A stretch of DNA of 22,027 nucleotides from Dissophora ornata (GCA_025201705.1 MU616657.1:42403-64429), one strand, 5' to 3'. Positions 1 through 13,825 are shown, numbered from the stretch's first letter. Notes: generated from the sequence alone by a model not told the origin. Program-made: numbers and translations.

Positions 1-342
1 CTCCAATAACTTCAACCAAAGCTTGTCAAGCACGATACATCAACTCCATTGATCCATGGACGCGACTCGAGCACCTGCGCCTCCGCCCAAGTGCACTATG
101 AGGGTTTTTTTGAATGAAGTTTAATCCGAAAGGACAATTTCAAATGTTAGCTTGTCATGTGATGTTGCCCCCCACGCTCAAAAACAGCAACGTTTGCACT
201 TACAAAGGTTTGGAGGTGATCAGTGTTCGGATTTGGTCGGTCTTTAACAGCGTGTCGGGGATCACCCTTGTGCGCTTGCTTTGGTGGTGGGGCGAGTCGG
301 GTGATAGCATAAACTTCTTGGTGGACGGGGGTGACGCCGCTG
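1..342. other. Left edge without a recognisable gene
   Basis: This stretch lies downstream of the stop codon of the minus-strand Fanzor-like remnant. A short ATG reading frame starts at 56 and stops after about two dozen codons, too short to assign. I see no tRNA, tandem repeat or recognisable splice-linked coding exon. If the neighbouring fragment came from a mobile element, its 3' noncoding end would fall here, but I could not identify a terminal repeat. Confidence 0.4.
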
Positions 343-543
343 TCAAGCAGGACTTGAACTTTGAGGGTCGCTCCTGGTCCTCAATCTGCTTCTTGCTATG
401 TTTTCGGCAGCCGACACATCCCTGTCGAAATTTATATTACATTCCTCACAGCATCTTGCTCGGTATGGGACCGATCGCAGGAAGCCAGCGCAACCTCGTC
501 GACGGCAAGGAGCATTCGTGTAATGCTCATTGCATCCGCACAC
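343..543 (-). pseudogene. Decayed Fanzor/TnpB-like RuvC-III and zinc-ribbon fragment
   Basis: What is seen: the frame ending at the TGA at 343-345 contains CEECNINFDRDVSAAENIA. This fits the C..C....RD.NAA.NI pattern that closes TnpB, Cas12f and Fanzor nucleases, where the second zinc knuckle is followed by the RuvC-III aspartate (codon 418-420). In an overlapping minus frame, codons at 495-503 read VDE and are followed by ALASC, like the VDEY.TS..C segment that normally precedes the first knuckle. The two halves are therefore in different frames, which implies a frameshift. Family knowledge: Fanzors are eukaryotic relatives of TnpB, RNA-guided nucleases carried by mobile elements. The RuvC-I and RuvC-II regions are not recognisable upstream, and only about 65 codons are open. 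I infer a dead 3' remnant. A chance match is possible because it is so short. Confidence 0.5.
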
Positions 544-857
544 ATATGCTCCGATGGCGCGGTCTTTGGCTGCGAGGCATCCAAATCACCACACCCTTAC
601 CAGCATCCGCTCCTGTCGGATCTTTGTAGAAGGTATATTTACAGCGACTTGAACTATTTGACGTTTTTGCTCTAACCAACATATATGTGCTCATACACTA
701 CTCTATCTAACAACGAAAGCATAGACCAGCACCTCTTGACCAGCAATGGCACAGACTACCCAAACACGGTGCCTGATTTAGCTGCTATGCACAACTTGTA
801 CGCTGTCCCTCAGTTAAATGCTGCGCCCAGGTGTAACTTGAATTTTCGTTGTTTTGT

Positions 858-879
858 AAAAAAAAAAAAAAAAAAAAAA
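858..879 (+). repeat. Homopolymer A22
   Basis: This is an uninterrupted run of 22 A in otherwise unassigned sequence. It could be a simple repeat or the tail of an old retroposed copy. I found no target-site duplication beside it. Confidence 0.95.
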
Positions 880-1086
880 GTGTACAAGAGAATGAATCCT
901 CTCCTCTCTCTGTAGAAATCTCCATCTCGTAACTTGAATACTTATCTTGCCCTGCCTTGTCCTGAATCTGCACATCTTTACCCTACCCTGCCCTGCCCCA
1001 CCTAGTCGAAGAGGTCATTCTGTCAGGGCCTACTAGGCTCACGACAGGCTCGGATCAGTAAAGGTCGAAGTCATATTTCCGACATT

Positions 1087-1601
1087 GTGGCAGCCAAGCG
1101 TGCCCGGACAGAAGTAGCTCGAGCAGAGGCAAGTAGCAGCGCTTCGTTTCCTGAGAGTCACCCTCCTAAGTCGTTGGAGGAGGTCTGTGAGGCAATAGAG
1201 GAGTGGAATAACAGGAGTGGGACGAGTTCGGAGCTGAGAGCGAAAGCGACGAAGAGAGTGCTGACAGTCAAACAAGGAGTGAGTGCCATGAACTGCTTAG
1301 CGAGATGCAGTCCCGGGGATTGAACCATGCTGACCATTTACGCGACACATACCGTGGCTCAAACGATAGGACGCTCTATTGCCGAAAATGGAAAGCAAAG
1401 GAACTGAAAGTGTCAGTAGCAGGTACGCTGAACATCCGCTCCTGCTCCATTTCCACGACGAGGCTCACAGCAGGTTCCCGGGCACAGGGCAACAAGGGAC
1501 CAGATTCGGATGTATCCACAGCGATATTGAGATGTATTGAGGAGGAGCAGAAAAGCGTTTACACTTGGGAGAACTGCGAGGGTTCATTCAAAGGTCTGTA
1601 A
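1087..1601 (+). pseudogene. Degenerate coding block, possibly a transposase-type N-terminus
   Basis: Two plus frames look coding and abut. The first runs from 1087 to about 1212 and is rich in Ala, Arg, Ser and Glu. The second runs from about 1215 through 1601, with acidic WDEFGAESESDEES near its start and a basic block, YRGSNDRTLYCRKWKAK, around 1345-1395. A short acidic region, then a basic RT..CRKWKAKEL block, then a hydrophobic motif, resembles the leader of some fungal DDE/KDZ-type transposase-like hypothetical proteins. That resemblance comes from general pattern memory and is not an identification. The frame change near 1212 has no good splice pair, so a frameshift is likely. The first frame has no ATG start. 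It is also possible that this is an exon of an unrecognised gene. Confidence 0.35.
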
Positions 1602-2120
1602 AAATTGTGCCAAAGGCTCTAGACTCAATCAATTTCTATATTTGAATGCTTGAAGGAATGGACTGACAGGTGCCGGAGTGGTTTCTGTCCCTCCATAAGT
1701 GAATGGTCAAATATCAGTTGCTGTTTTTATGATGTATAATCCAAACATGCCTTTGTTTGGACGACCCACCACTATTAGAGATATGGAAGGATCTGATCTA
1801 TCTTGGTGCCCAGTTTGCGTCATGTTGTCAAGGCGAACCTTACCATAGAAGGCTCTTATACAGAAAACGGACTTGCGTTGAATGTTGCACTCCTGTGCTC
1901 AGATGCGGATTATTATGGCATCCATGCAACGCCAATCATGGAAGTGGTGACAGAGTGCTGAGAGGGTACGCATCGTGACCAGCTCACGACGGATCAAAGT
2001 CTTTGTTTTCTTGCAATAAAGTAGGATTATCTAAAGTAGCCGATACCGTGGCGCAAGTACCGTTGGCACAGCGATACACATGTTTCCTGTCTTTGCTCCG
2101 CTCTGCAGATCGTGTCTAGT

Positions 2121-2255
2121 ATGGGCAACAGCGTAACAACGGCGCTGCTCTCTGCGATGTCTGCACTCTCGACGGCCGATGCACCGCCCTCCATGGCGCT
2201 CTCCGACAAGAACGAGAAGGACACAAGAGTCTTTGCTCCAAGGACGAGTCGATGA
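2121..2255 (+). CDS. Small upstream ORF (44 aa) ahead of the RhoGAP gene
   Basis: An ATG at 2121 opens a 44-codon frame ending in TGA at 2253-2255, 213 bp before the RhoGAP start. It begins MGNSVTT, which satisfies the loose N-myristoylation pattern MGxxx(S/T), then continues with Ala/Ser-rich residues and a charged end. If the RhoGAP transcript starts upstream of 2121, this is an upstream ORF that could reduce downstream initiation. If not, it is a chance frame. The sequence cannot decide between these. Confidence 0.25.
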   Translation: MGNSVTTALLSAMSALSTADAPPSMALSDKNEKDTRVFAPRTSR

Positions 2256-2468
2256 GAGCAGAGGTCACGGTGGCTGTCTGTGCCCAGCCGTGTGCCCACC
2301 CACTCCCTCCCTTTTCGCTCTCGCTCAAACCGACTCCTTTCCCTCCTTTTATTTCAGTCTGTTTGTCTGTTTGTGCAGCTGCATGTTCATTGCAGAAGTG
2401 ATTCCCCCTCCCAATTTCCAACATCACCGACTCTCCTCCTCTTATTCCTCACATTCGCAAACAATACA

Positions 2469-5438
2469 ATGACCATGTCTGAACTCAAAGAACCCCCACC
2501 AAAACCTACGCGAATTCGAACCGCCACCACCCATTCTGCGAAATCAGCTCTTCCCTCTGGACCCACTGTCAGCGCAATGATCAGCGGACAAAATTCCCCC
2601 GTCGCAAAGGCACCTCCCCCCCTGCCTCGCCCAGGGGGGCCAAAGGTAGCGCCCAAATTAATCAACGTCAACGCAGTGGCTCTCCCAGAGCAACCGAGAA
2701 AAGCTTCTGGCCGTGAAGAAACGACAAGGAATGACACGTCGGCGACCGTGAGGAGTAGGGCTCAGTCATTCCACGATATAGGGATACCCTTCAGAGCAGC
2801 AATTGCAACTGCACCGCAACCGACAATTGCTGGCAGCAATGATATACCCACGGGCAGTGCACCTGCTCTCGACAACGCCTTACCTCGCGCTTCATCTGCA
2901 CCCGCACCTCCACCAAAACCAAAGAGGATATCTCTTGCACCTCAGCCCAACGCGAAGCCATTGAGTCTGCAGTCTTTACCCTTGCAGCCCAAGGCTGAAC
3001 CCCCTGTCCGCTCAATGACGACACCAGCATCAATGACCCTCACGGGGACAGCAGCATCAACAAAAACAACAACGTCCTCAACACCCCCTACCACCCCTAA
3101 TTCGATACCCAGTAATGCCACATCATCCCAGGACTCTCCAAAACCAAAGCTTGTCTCAACCTCAGTACACGCCGTATCATCACAGCCTCTCTCTCCGCCT
3201 GCAAAAAAGCCCAGGTCTGGTGAACACTCTGCAGATGATGCGTTAACGCCATTTGAGTTTGCACCCGCGCAACAACGGTTCCGAAACCAGTCGCGTACTC
3301 ACGCTCAGGCTCTGGCTTCATCACCACCACACTCCATGTCAATGTCACAGCCAAACATTGGGTCAAAGTCGATGACTTGCCCCTCGACACCCGAAAAGCG
3401 GACAGAGTCCGGGGTTGCAGGGACAAACCCAACGTTGATTGGTGCACGCTCAAGACTGCGATCTACGTCGGATGCCAAAGCATCTACATCATTAGCCGTT
3501 GCGGTCCCGTACTCCACAAGAACGATGGCGACAAACGCGTGGCCGTTCGACGACGGTAATGGCTTTGGCTTTAACGACAGAGAATACGCTAGAGCCTTGG
3601 TTTCACCGACTTATCCGCCTCCGCAATTCAGGAGGAACGGTGTGTATGAGGACGATGTGGACGATGGCTCAGCAGGAACAGCAGCGGCTGAAAAATTGGC
3701 AGCGTCTCTGCACAAGATCCAGGCATTAGCCCAAGGTCAGACAGAGCGAATGAAGCAGATCAACTATGCGGAAAAGAAAGCCGATCTAGCAGAGGTGGTT
3801 CACGAAAAGAGCTCTCTCTGGAGAGCAAGAGGAGCCGAGTGGGGTGGGATCGCTAAAAAGGCGTGGGGAGATCGCGGTGGGATGGGAGGCATTGCAGGCG
3901 GAATTGCCGACCGCTGGAAGAAACGAGGTAAACGAGAAATTTTGAGAATTGATTGAGCACATTGTCATAAACCTCCTGCGCGATGAAGCACTAACCATTT
4001 TTGGGCGCCGTTGTCACACAAAGGAGACGGCATGCACGATGAAACATCAGAGTATCATCGACCCGGTGTTAGTGCCATCTTTGGTATTCCTTTGGAAGAT
4101 GCTGTCCGGATCTCCAAAATATCTGCCTCCACTGGAGTACCTGCTGTTGTCACGCGGTGCATAGAATACTTGGACGTCATGGGTGTGGAAGAAGTCGGAC
4201 TCTACCGCGTATCAGGGAGCACTATTAACGTGGCTCGACTCAAGGCTATGTTTGACAGTGGTAATAATGAATCGCCGATCAATGGGTCCATTCCATGTCG
4301 TCCTAAATACCATCGTATTATATTAATACACCGACATCATTCGTAGGCCACGACTATGACTTCTTGCAAAAGGGCAACGAACCCCAGAACCCTCACGACG
4401 TTGCGACCCTCTTGAAGCTCTACCTCAGAGAATGTAAGGTGGCAGCGTACTAACTTGCTCTTCGCCTTGATTTCATAGCCTTAAATACTAATTATTTCCA
4501 TTCACATCTTCTACACTCCCTCATCAGTGCCGTCGCCTATTATACCTGTTGATGTGATGCCAATATTCAACACCATCGACTTTTCAGATTCAAATCAACA
4601 ACCCATCCAAAAGCTTAAAGATGCGCTCTATCAACTGCCTCTGGAAAACTACATTCTCCTCGGTACAACCTGCAAGCACCTCTCAAATCTCGCGGACTAT
4701 GAGAGCTACACCAAGATGAATATCTCGAACCTAGGTGTCATTTTTTGCCCGACACTACAGATTGGCTCTATTCTATTCAAGAATTTACTCGGTGGCGATG
4801 GAAGCGAGGACGAGCGCCACGAATCTCTGTTGGTGGTCTGGAATGATTTGGAGAGACGGCATGAGGAGATGGAAAACCTGGAGATGATCAAGGACTTTGA
4901 AATGGGGCTTCAGTTTGAGAAGAATGGCGATCGTGCATTCCGCGATGACGCTGGTCGGGAACACGAACTGGAACGCGAGCGAGAGAAGGTTGTGCGTGAG
5001 AATGGCCTGGGGCGTCAGAGCTGGGAAGAAGTTGATCGGGATCTTTTGGACCTCAGTTCTTCTCCGCCGCTTCAGCCTACATCCTTCTCTTCATCTTTAT
5101 CCCAATCTCATGCCAAAGGCAGCTCTGGTTCAAGGCGAGGCGGACTCTTTACTTCGGCGCCCTTGCCCTCTGTATACAATACAAAGTATTCTGAAGGTCT
5201 CAGTAAGGCACGGCCTAGTGAGCCACCGTTAGATCTCTACGACGAACTCATGACCAAGGAACTGAATGAAGCCACGAACACGCCGTTGATAGATCTAGGC
5301 GACGATGTCGAATCTGATCACCAGGACACACGATGGAAGAGACACGCCCGCGAGCCGGCCACGAATCGGCGCACAGAAAGCCCGCCACGTGGAGTAACGA
5401 GGCATGAGCGAGTACCGGCAGTGTCGATACGCCTCTAG
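2469..5438 (+). CDS. RhoGAP-domain protein, 897 aa, four exons
   Basis: The product should stimulate GTP hydrolysis by a Rho-family GTPase, acting in cell polarity and the cytoskeleton. Exons are 2469-3927, 4024-4260, 4347-4433 and 4528-5438; introns are 96, 86 and 94 bp, all GT-AG, and the joined frame closes. Residues 1 to about 400 are disordered and rich in Pro, Ser and Thr, with PxxP stretches such as PPPLPRPGGPK that could bind SH3 domains. A helical, charged segment lies around 400-470. The RhoGAP domain starts near FGIPLED (506) and contains the arginine finger R548 in GLYRVSGS, K589 in LLKLYLRELPSP and N662 in NLGVIFCPTL, so the catalytic set is intact. An acidic, probably coiled helix follows, then a disordered tail. 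The open frame extends upstream to 2280, but the first ATG is at 2469, with a second in-frame ATG at 2475. No BAR, SH3 or FCH domain is visible, so the subfamily is undetermined. Confidence 0.92.
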
Positions 5439-5544
5439 ATTGAAATGATTAATCTTGTAGATGGTAAAAAAAACGTCTTTATTTATAAGCCCGCTTCCTG
5501 CTACCATTTCATGGATACGCTGAACACAGTCGTATGTGTATCCA

Positions 5545-5550
5545 TTTATT
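5545..5550 (-). terminator. AATAAA signal for the TVP18 homologue
   Basis: TTTATT on the plus strand reads AATAAA on the minus strand, about 155 bp beyond the TVP18 stop. A second copy lies at 5478-5483. The convergent RhoGAP gene ends at 5438, so the two 3' ends are close together. Confidence 0.5.
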
Positions 5551-5703
5551 AGTATTGAGTAGGTAGTTGTGTTAGAGTAGAGCTGTGGATGTGCCATTGA
5601 TGCGAGATGAAGAAGCCCGCGTGGCGGAAATGGCAAAGGAATAATGGTGTGTGTGGATGTGTGTTGTGCAATGTTATGTGCAGTATCCGCTGATGTGGCA
5701 TTT

Positions 5704-7016
5704 TTATACGATGGTGGAAACGCCCGCGCCTCCTGTGATGGTGCTGGAGGTGGGGGTCTGGCCACGGGCGGCAGCGATACCGTAGGAGATCGCAGCGAGC
5801 GTCAGCAAGATTGCAGAGACACACTGGATAGTCCTGTGACCAGCACCGACGGCGATCCACATCAAGATACAGAAGCTACAGAACAACAAAGGGTGTGAAA
5901 AATGTGAGCACAGCTATTTCAATTCGCGATGCGCCACCAATACGCATTTGGTGGCGTTAAAAAATCTCACGGCCCGAAAATCCGCGACAGCCCGCGCCCC
6001 TAAAAATAAACGCCTCGAACTGACATCACCCCACTTACACCAGGTAAGCTCCGGTGCGGAACCACGAGTTATGGAACTTTGTGAAGAAGCTATCACTGCA
6101 TGGAAAAAAAATGTATACATCAATGAGTTCATCGTTTGCATTTGAACAACTCTGTTGCCATTCATGAGCGATTTCTTTTTCTTGTCTCGCTCTTCTTGTC
6201 TTTGACGTTCCATTTCATATGGATCGGGATATACATACAACTTTTGGCTGGTGGGACAACACTGGAATATGAAATAGAATAGATAAATGAAATGTGAGTT
6301 CTTGGCACAACGTAATAGCGCAGTCGATGACAATTTGACCGTCGTGGTTTGATTTCTTTACCTTCATGCAAAGAGGGACTTCAATGAACACCAGCAAGAA
6401 AGCAATAATCCTATGGGCAGAAGACAGAAAAATGAATATAAATAACATAATTCTCCCTAGCCGTTCCATTGTTGTAGCCCTGATGCAGCAGACATGACGT
6501 GACCATAGGGGATGTTCCTTACCATGCGATGATGGACCATCCGATCGAAAAGCTAATGATACTGAAGATGATCAAGGCTGTAAAAGTTGTTGCAGGACAA
6601 GAGAGAATACATGTGGCCCGATTGTTAGTATGGCCATGAAGATATAATTCTGCAAAGCTGAGGAGGCAGGGTATCTGCAGCCTGGTGTTCTAGTGGTTAC
6701 GAGCTGTTTCTCTCTTCTTTTTTTCACTATTTGCTTTCGCTGCAACGTACTGACGATAGAGATAAGGCCACACCTGCAGCGAGAGAAGAGCAAGGAAGAG
6801 TGAGTATGAGCTCTTGTAGTGAATGGATCATGAACGGACTGCTTGGCATAGAAGCAGACAGAGGATCGACCAGCGACGATCGACTACTCCATGGCTTCTG
6901 TGATTCTGCTCGTTCGTGTTGTGCATGAATTTCGTATTGTCACACAACGAATAAAAATCGTACCATTGGCCATAGAGAGAAAAGTTTCCGGAGCGGAATT
7001 CGTCGGCAATAGACAT
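5704..7016 (-). CDS. TVP18: TVP18-like Golgi tetraspan membrane protein, 143 aa, seven exons
   Basis: TVP18 proteins are small four-helix proteins of late-Golgi vesicles, related to the calcium channel Flower family; their biochemical role is poorly defined. Exons on the minus strand are 7016-6964, 6773-6751, 6577-6523, 6410-6362, 6261-6239, 6095-6039 and 5875-5704. Every junction keeps phase, giving 143 aa, close to the roughly 150 aa of ascomycete members. Family signatures: MSIADEFRSGNFSLYGQW at the start, FIEVPLCMKCCPTSQKF at 52-68, FHNSWFRTGAY at 75-85 and AISYGIAAARGQ at 115-126. Hydrophobic segments lie at about 19-36, 38-59, 84-98 and 104-123. The intron before exon 3 contains a consensus TACTAAC branch site. 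Exons 2 and 5 are only 23 nt each. Transcription is divergent from the SRPK gene and convergent with the RhoGAP gene. Family assignment is firm; the exon 2 boundaries are the least certain part. Confidence 0.88.
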
Positions 7017-10906
<3,890 letters not shown>

Positions 10907-11338
10907 ACACCGAGAGCGAGAGTCACGACGAAGACAACAGAGAAAAACAAATAAAGCGAAAGTAAAACAGAAGTATCCAAAAGGTGTTTGGTACAGTTCT
11001 CTCGGTATGATTAAGAACCACTAGCGTGCACACTTGCATGCAAGAGGGACCAAGATCTATTCACTACTTGAAAAGAAGGATCAACATGTAGTCAGCAGTA
11101 CAGGGATGAAAAATCTTCCGAGTACTATTGTGCGGTGGGGTAGCTGGACCTTTGACGCCCCTTGGCTGGCTTTACTTCGTACACGACACGACACGACGCG
11201 ACGCGAGACCCCTTTCTTTATCACGTGTATGACGAGGTGGGGCTTACGCGTTGAAAGCGTGAAGAGCACAATGCGCATGATACATTCACACCGACACACA
11301 GGCTCTATACATTCAACAACTGCAACAGGAGTAACACA
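10907..11338. other. Intergenic region between the SRPK and CARNMT1 genes
   Basis: An AATAAA at 10950-10955 probably ends the SRPK transcript. A short pentamer run lies at 11181-11205, three ACACG units followed by two ACGCG units. The rest should contain the promoter of the methyltransferase gene. No other gene is visible. Confidence 0.6.
10950..10955 (+). terminator. AATAAA signal of the SRPK gene
   Basis: A consensus AATAAA hexamer lies 44 bp after the stop codon in A-rich sequence. It is a likely cleavage and polyadenylation signal. Confidence 0.65.
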
Positions 11339-13615
11339 ATGAATCCAGCGAATCAAGGACACCATCAGCCTTCGAGCTTGCAACCGGGTATTAGACAGGA
11401 ACAACAACCTCGTGCTGGAAGAAGCAGTAGGAGTCGATTCTCGGACAGGATGGATCAGGACGAGGAGGACTTTGACATGTCTGAGGCTTCGTCCCGTCAC
11501 AATCACGGACAAGGGCATGAGCATCATGACCAAGACCACGACTTGGGTCACTCACATAGCCACGACCACAGCCATAGCCACGATCATCACGGTGGCGGCA
11601 GCCAGGGTCAAGATGGTGAAGAGGACTATGATGACGATGATATACATGAAGAAACACTGCATTTCCACAAGATCATCAAGGCATTTTCGCAGTACAAGGC
11701 CACAGCAATGTATGCCAACCATCGCAGGCGGACCGATTTTTACTCCTTGCCAGAGAGGCAACAAAAGTACGTTGGTTCTCATCCCATTGTTTTTTTTTCA
11801 CGTTATGCTGACTAATCTATGCAGAGAACTGATCACCAAAAAAACCCCCCTGTCAATTTTATAGAATGCTCCCCTCGTATCTGGAGAGGATGGAGAAGAT
11901 TGATGCTGCGATTGAGGACAACTATGAGATTATCAAAATTATCTGTGAGGACCAGCAGATCTTTGTAAACGATGATCAACCAATAGCCAAGGTAACTGCC
12001 ACGAACCAGAACAAAAACAAATATCTGTACTCAGATTTTTTTCGGCGACTGCCGTTCTAACATTTTAAATATGTCCTTCAATGGTATTTCTGCAAAATAG
12101 CTCGGTCTAAATGAGAAGGCTAAGAATGCTGCAGCACTTCGCGTCCGACAGCAGGACATGGAAAAGGTCCAGGGAACGATCAAGCAATTTGTGCGCGATT
12201 GGAGCGAAGGAGTAAGTATCACAGAGGAAAAAAATGCGTCGCCTGAGATCAGCAAACCAATCGTGTAAAAAAACGGTCTCTCCTCTTACTAGGGCAAACC
12301 TGAACGCGAGGCCATTTACAAACCTATGCTGCAAGAGCTCAAGAATCGATTCTCAGGCATCCCTGTCGAAAAACGCGGTGATATCCAGGTTCTGGTCCCA
12401 GGATCAGGATTAGGTCGTTTGGCGTTCGACATTGCGCATGAAGGGTTCAGTGCTCAGGGCAACGAGTTCTCATACTACATGTTGCTGGCCTCGAATTTTG
12501 TTCTAAACAAGACCTCGCGAGTGAACCAATTCAAGATACACCCTTATATACATTCGTTCTCGAATATTGTTCGACCGGATGATGTGTTGACAGAGGCGTA
12601 TATCCCAGATGTGAACCCCTCAGAGATTCCAAAAGGAGCAGACTTTTCGATGGTTGCGGGCGACTTTTTGGAAGTCTATGGTCAAGAGGAAGAGAACTTT
12701 GGTGAGTGATTGTTTGTTGTATGCAGTTCAGTCTACAGTAGATGAAACCTGGTCTAACATGTCGAGTTATTTAATGTCCGGATGTGTGAATAGGGAAGTG
12801 GGATGCAGTAGTAACATGCTTCTTTATTGACACGGCCAAGAACATCGTCAACTATTTGGAGACGATCCACAAGATTCTGAAGAAAGGAGGTGTTTGGATA
12901 AATGCTGGTAAGTTTCTAATTCTAGAGTGCAAGATGTGCACGCAGGGGTGCTTAGCGCATGAGCATAGCATATACATGAACAGCTCATCCCTTGCATGCA
13001 TGGTCGAGGGTGGGGGGGATTAACGCATATCCACACATGGTACGCCGTATGGCACTGGAATACATGGGGCGTGCGAGTTTATGTGTGTGTGTGTCTCAAG
13101 ATAGGTGCCATGTGGCCTATTCAAATTCCTTTGTTGGGACATCCAAAAATAGCGGCAACCGTTTCGAAACCAACTGGACAATCGCATAATCAAGATCGGG
13201 CCCCGTACAGTATTGGGGTTTGGCGGGAAAGAACGAAAGGCGTGACCCCCAAAATCAAAAAGCTATTTGTGGGATTTGAGTTGGTCCAGGGGCCGGAAAC
13301 TATGCTACATTTACCATAAGTTCAGGAATAACTTGACGCGGGTCACTGGCTTTCTATCCTGGCTACGAGACCCAACCAGCTAACCAGCTTAGCACTCTCT
13401 CCTACTCTGTGTTAGGACCTTTGCTATGGCATTTTGAGAACACTGCCAATGAGATCTCGATTGAGCTGAGTCTTGAGGAGGTGATTGAGCTGGCCAAGAC
13501 GATCGGGTTCAGGTTCGAGGTCCAGGGAACGAGCAAGAGCACATACATGGCCAATCCGCATGGCATGTTGAAATACGTATATGAATGTGCTACTTGGACA
13601 GCCATCAAGATATAG
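11339..13615 (+). CDS. CARNMT1: Carnosine N-methyltransferase homologue (N2227 family), 462 aa, six exons
   Basis: The family transfers methyl from S-adenosylmethionine to the imidazole of carnosine in animals; the substrate in fungi is unclear. Exons are 11339-11766, 11865-11991, 12101-12211, 12293-12701, 12794-12907 and 13416-13615. Introns are 98, 109, 81, 92 and 508 bp, and the frame closes. Family signatures: HFHKIIKAFSQYK, DFYSLPERQQKMLPSYL across the first junction, the SAM-binding VLVPGSGLGRLAFDIA at about 255-270, GNEFSYYMLLASNFVLN, FSMVAGDFLEVY, TCFFIDTAKNI, and GPLLWHFEN followed by SIELSLEE. Length and order match human CARNMT1 beyond the N-terminus. The first 110 residues are disordered and contain a stretch of alternating His with Ser, Asp and Gly, which could bind metal. 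The fifth intron is several times longer than the others. AATAAA follows at 13655. Confidence 0.93.
12908..13415 (+). other. Unusually long fifth intron of the CARNMT1 homologue (508 bp)
   Basis: Donor GTAAGT at 12908 and a pyrimidine-rich acceptor ending TTAG at 13415 join the conserved codons WINAG and PLLWHFEN in phase. The other introns of the gene are 81-109 bp. The interior has a short GT run near 13083-13092, a CGTTTCGAAAC-type palindrome near 13159-13170, and an open frame ending at 13319 with no recognised domain. No box C or tRNA-like structure was seen. Confidence 0.8.
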
Positions 13616-13654
13616 GTGTCAGTATCTAGACCTGTTATTGCATTGATACGGACA

Positions 13655-13660
13655 AATAAA
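13655..13660 (+). terminator. AATAAA signal of the CARNMT1 homologue
   Basis: A consensus AATAAA hexamer lies 40 bp after the stop. The next gene converges from the other strand. Confidence 0.65.
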
Positions 13661-13742
13661 ATCTTGGACGCGACAATTGATTGTTCAAGTACAGCGTTAT
13701 AGCATCATGGGTGTGGATCTGCAGATGAGTGTACTGCAATCA

Positions 13743-13748
13743 TTTATT
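13743..13748 (-). terminator. AATAAA signal of the SHB17-like gene
   Basis: TTTATT on the plus strand is AATAAA on the minus strand, about 78 bp after the stop of the phosphatase gene. Confidence 0.5.
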
Positions 13749-13825
13749 TTCAAAACTGTTTGCTTGCTGGTAGCGAATCTGTCGTTTATGCATAGGCATT
13801 CATGTTGTATACACAGTGACCCTGT

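Larger units (their letters stand above)
685..2468. other. Gene-poor interval upstream of the RhoGAP gene
   Basis: This 1.8-kb interval holds the A22 tract, the degenerate block at 1087-1601, a second short coding-like stretch ending at 1961, and a 44-codon ATG reading frame at 2121-2255. From about 2290 to 2460 the plus strand becomes rich in C and T, as is common just upstream of fungal start codons. I find no complete gene here. Confidence 0.5.

Noticed and set aside
114..629. Plus-strand 171-codon open frame at the left edge
   Set aside because: It is antisense to the cysteine-rich nuclease remnant and has no domain or composition suggesting a protein.
5295..5765. Minus-strand 156-codon open frame across the RhoGAP and TVP18 3' ends
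   Set aside because: It overlaps the conserved last exon of TVP18 in a wrong frame and is antisense to the RhoGAP tail.
6601..6640. Hydrophobic stretch in the TVP18 second intron as an extra exon
   Set aside because: It contains the TACTAAC branch site, and its possible donors do not match the phase needed by the next exon.
11825..11864. Extending the CARNMT1 second exon upstream to the first AG
   Set aside because: It introduces an in-frame TAG and breaks the conserved segment, so the 11865 acceptor was used for the model.
12996..13319. Open frame inside the long CARNMT1 intron
   Set aside because: It lies inside an intron defined by strong flanking protein conservation and has no recognised domain.
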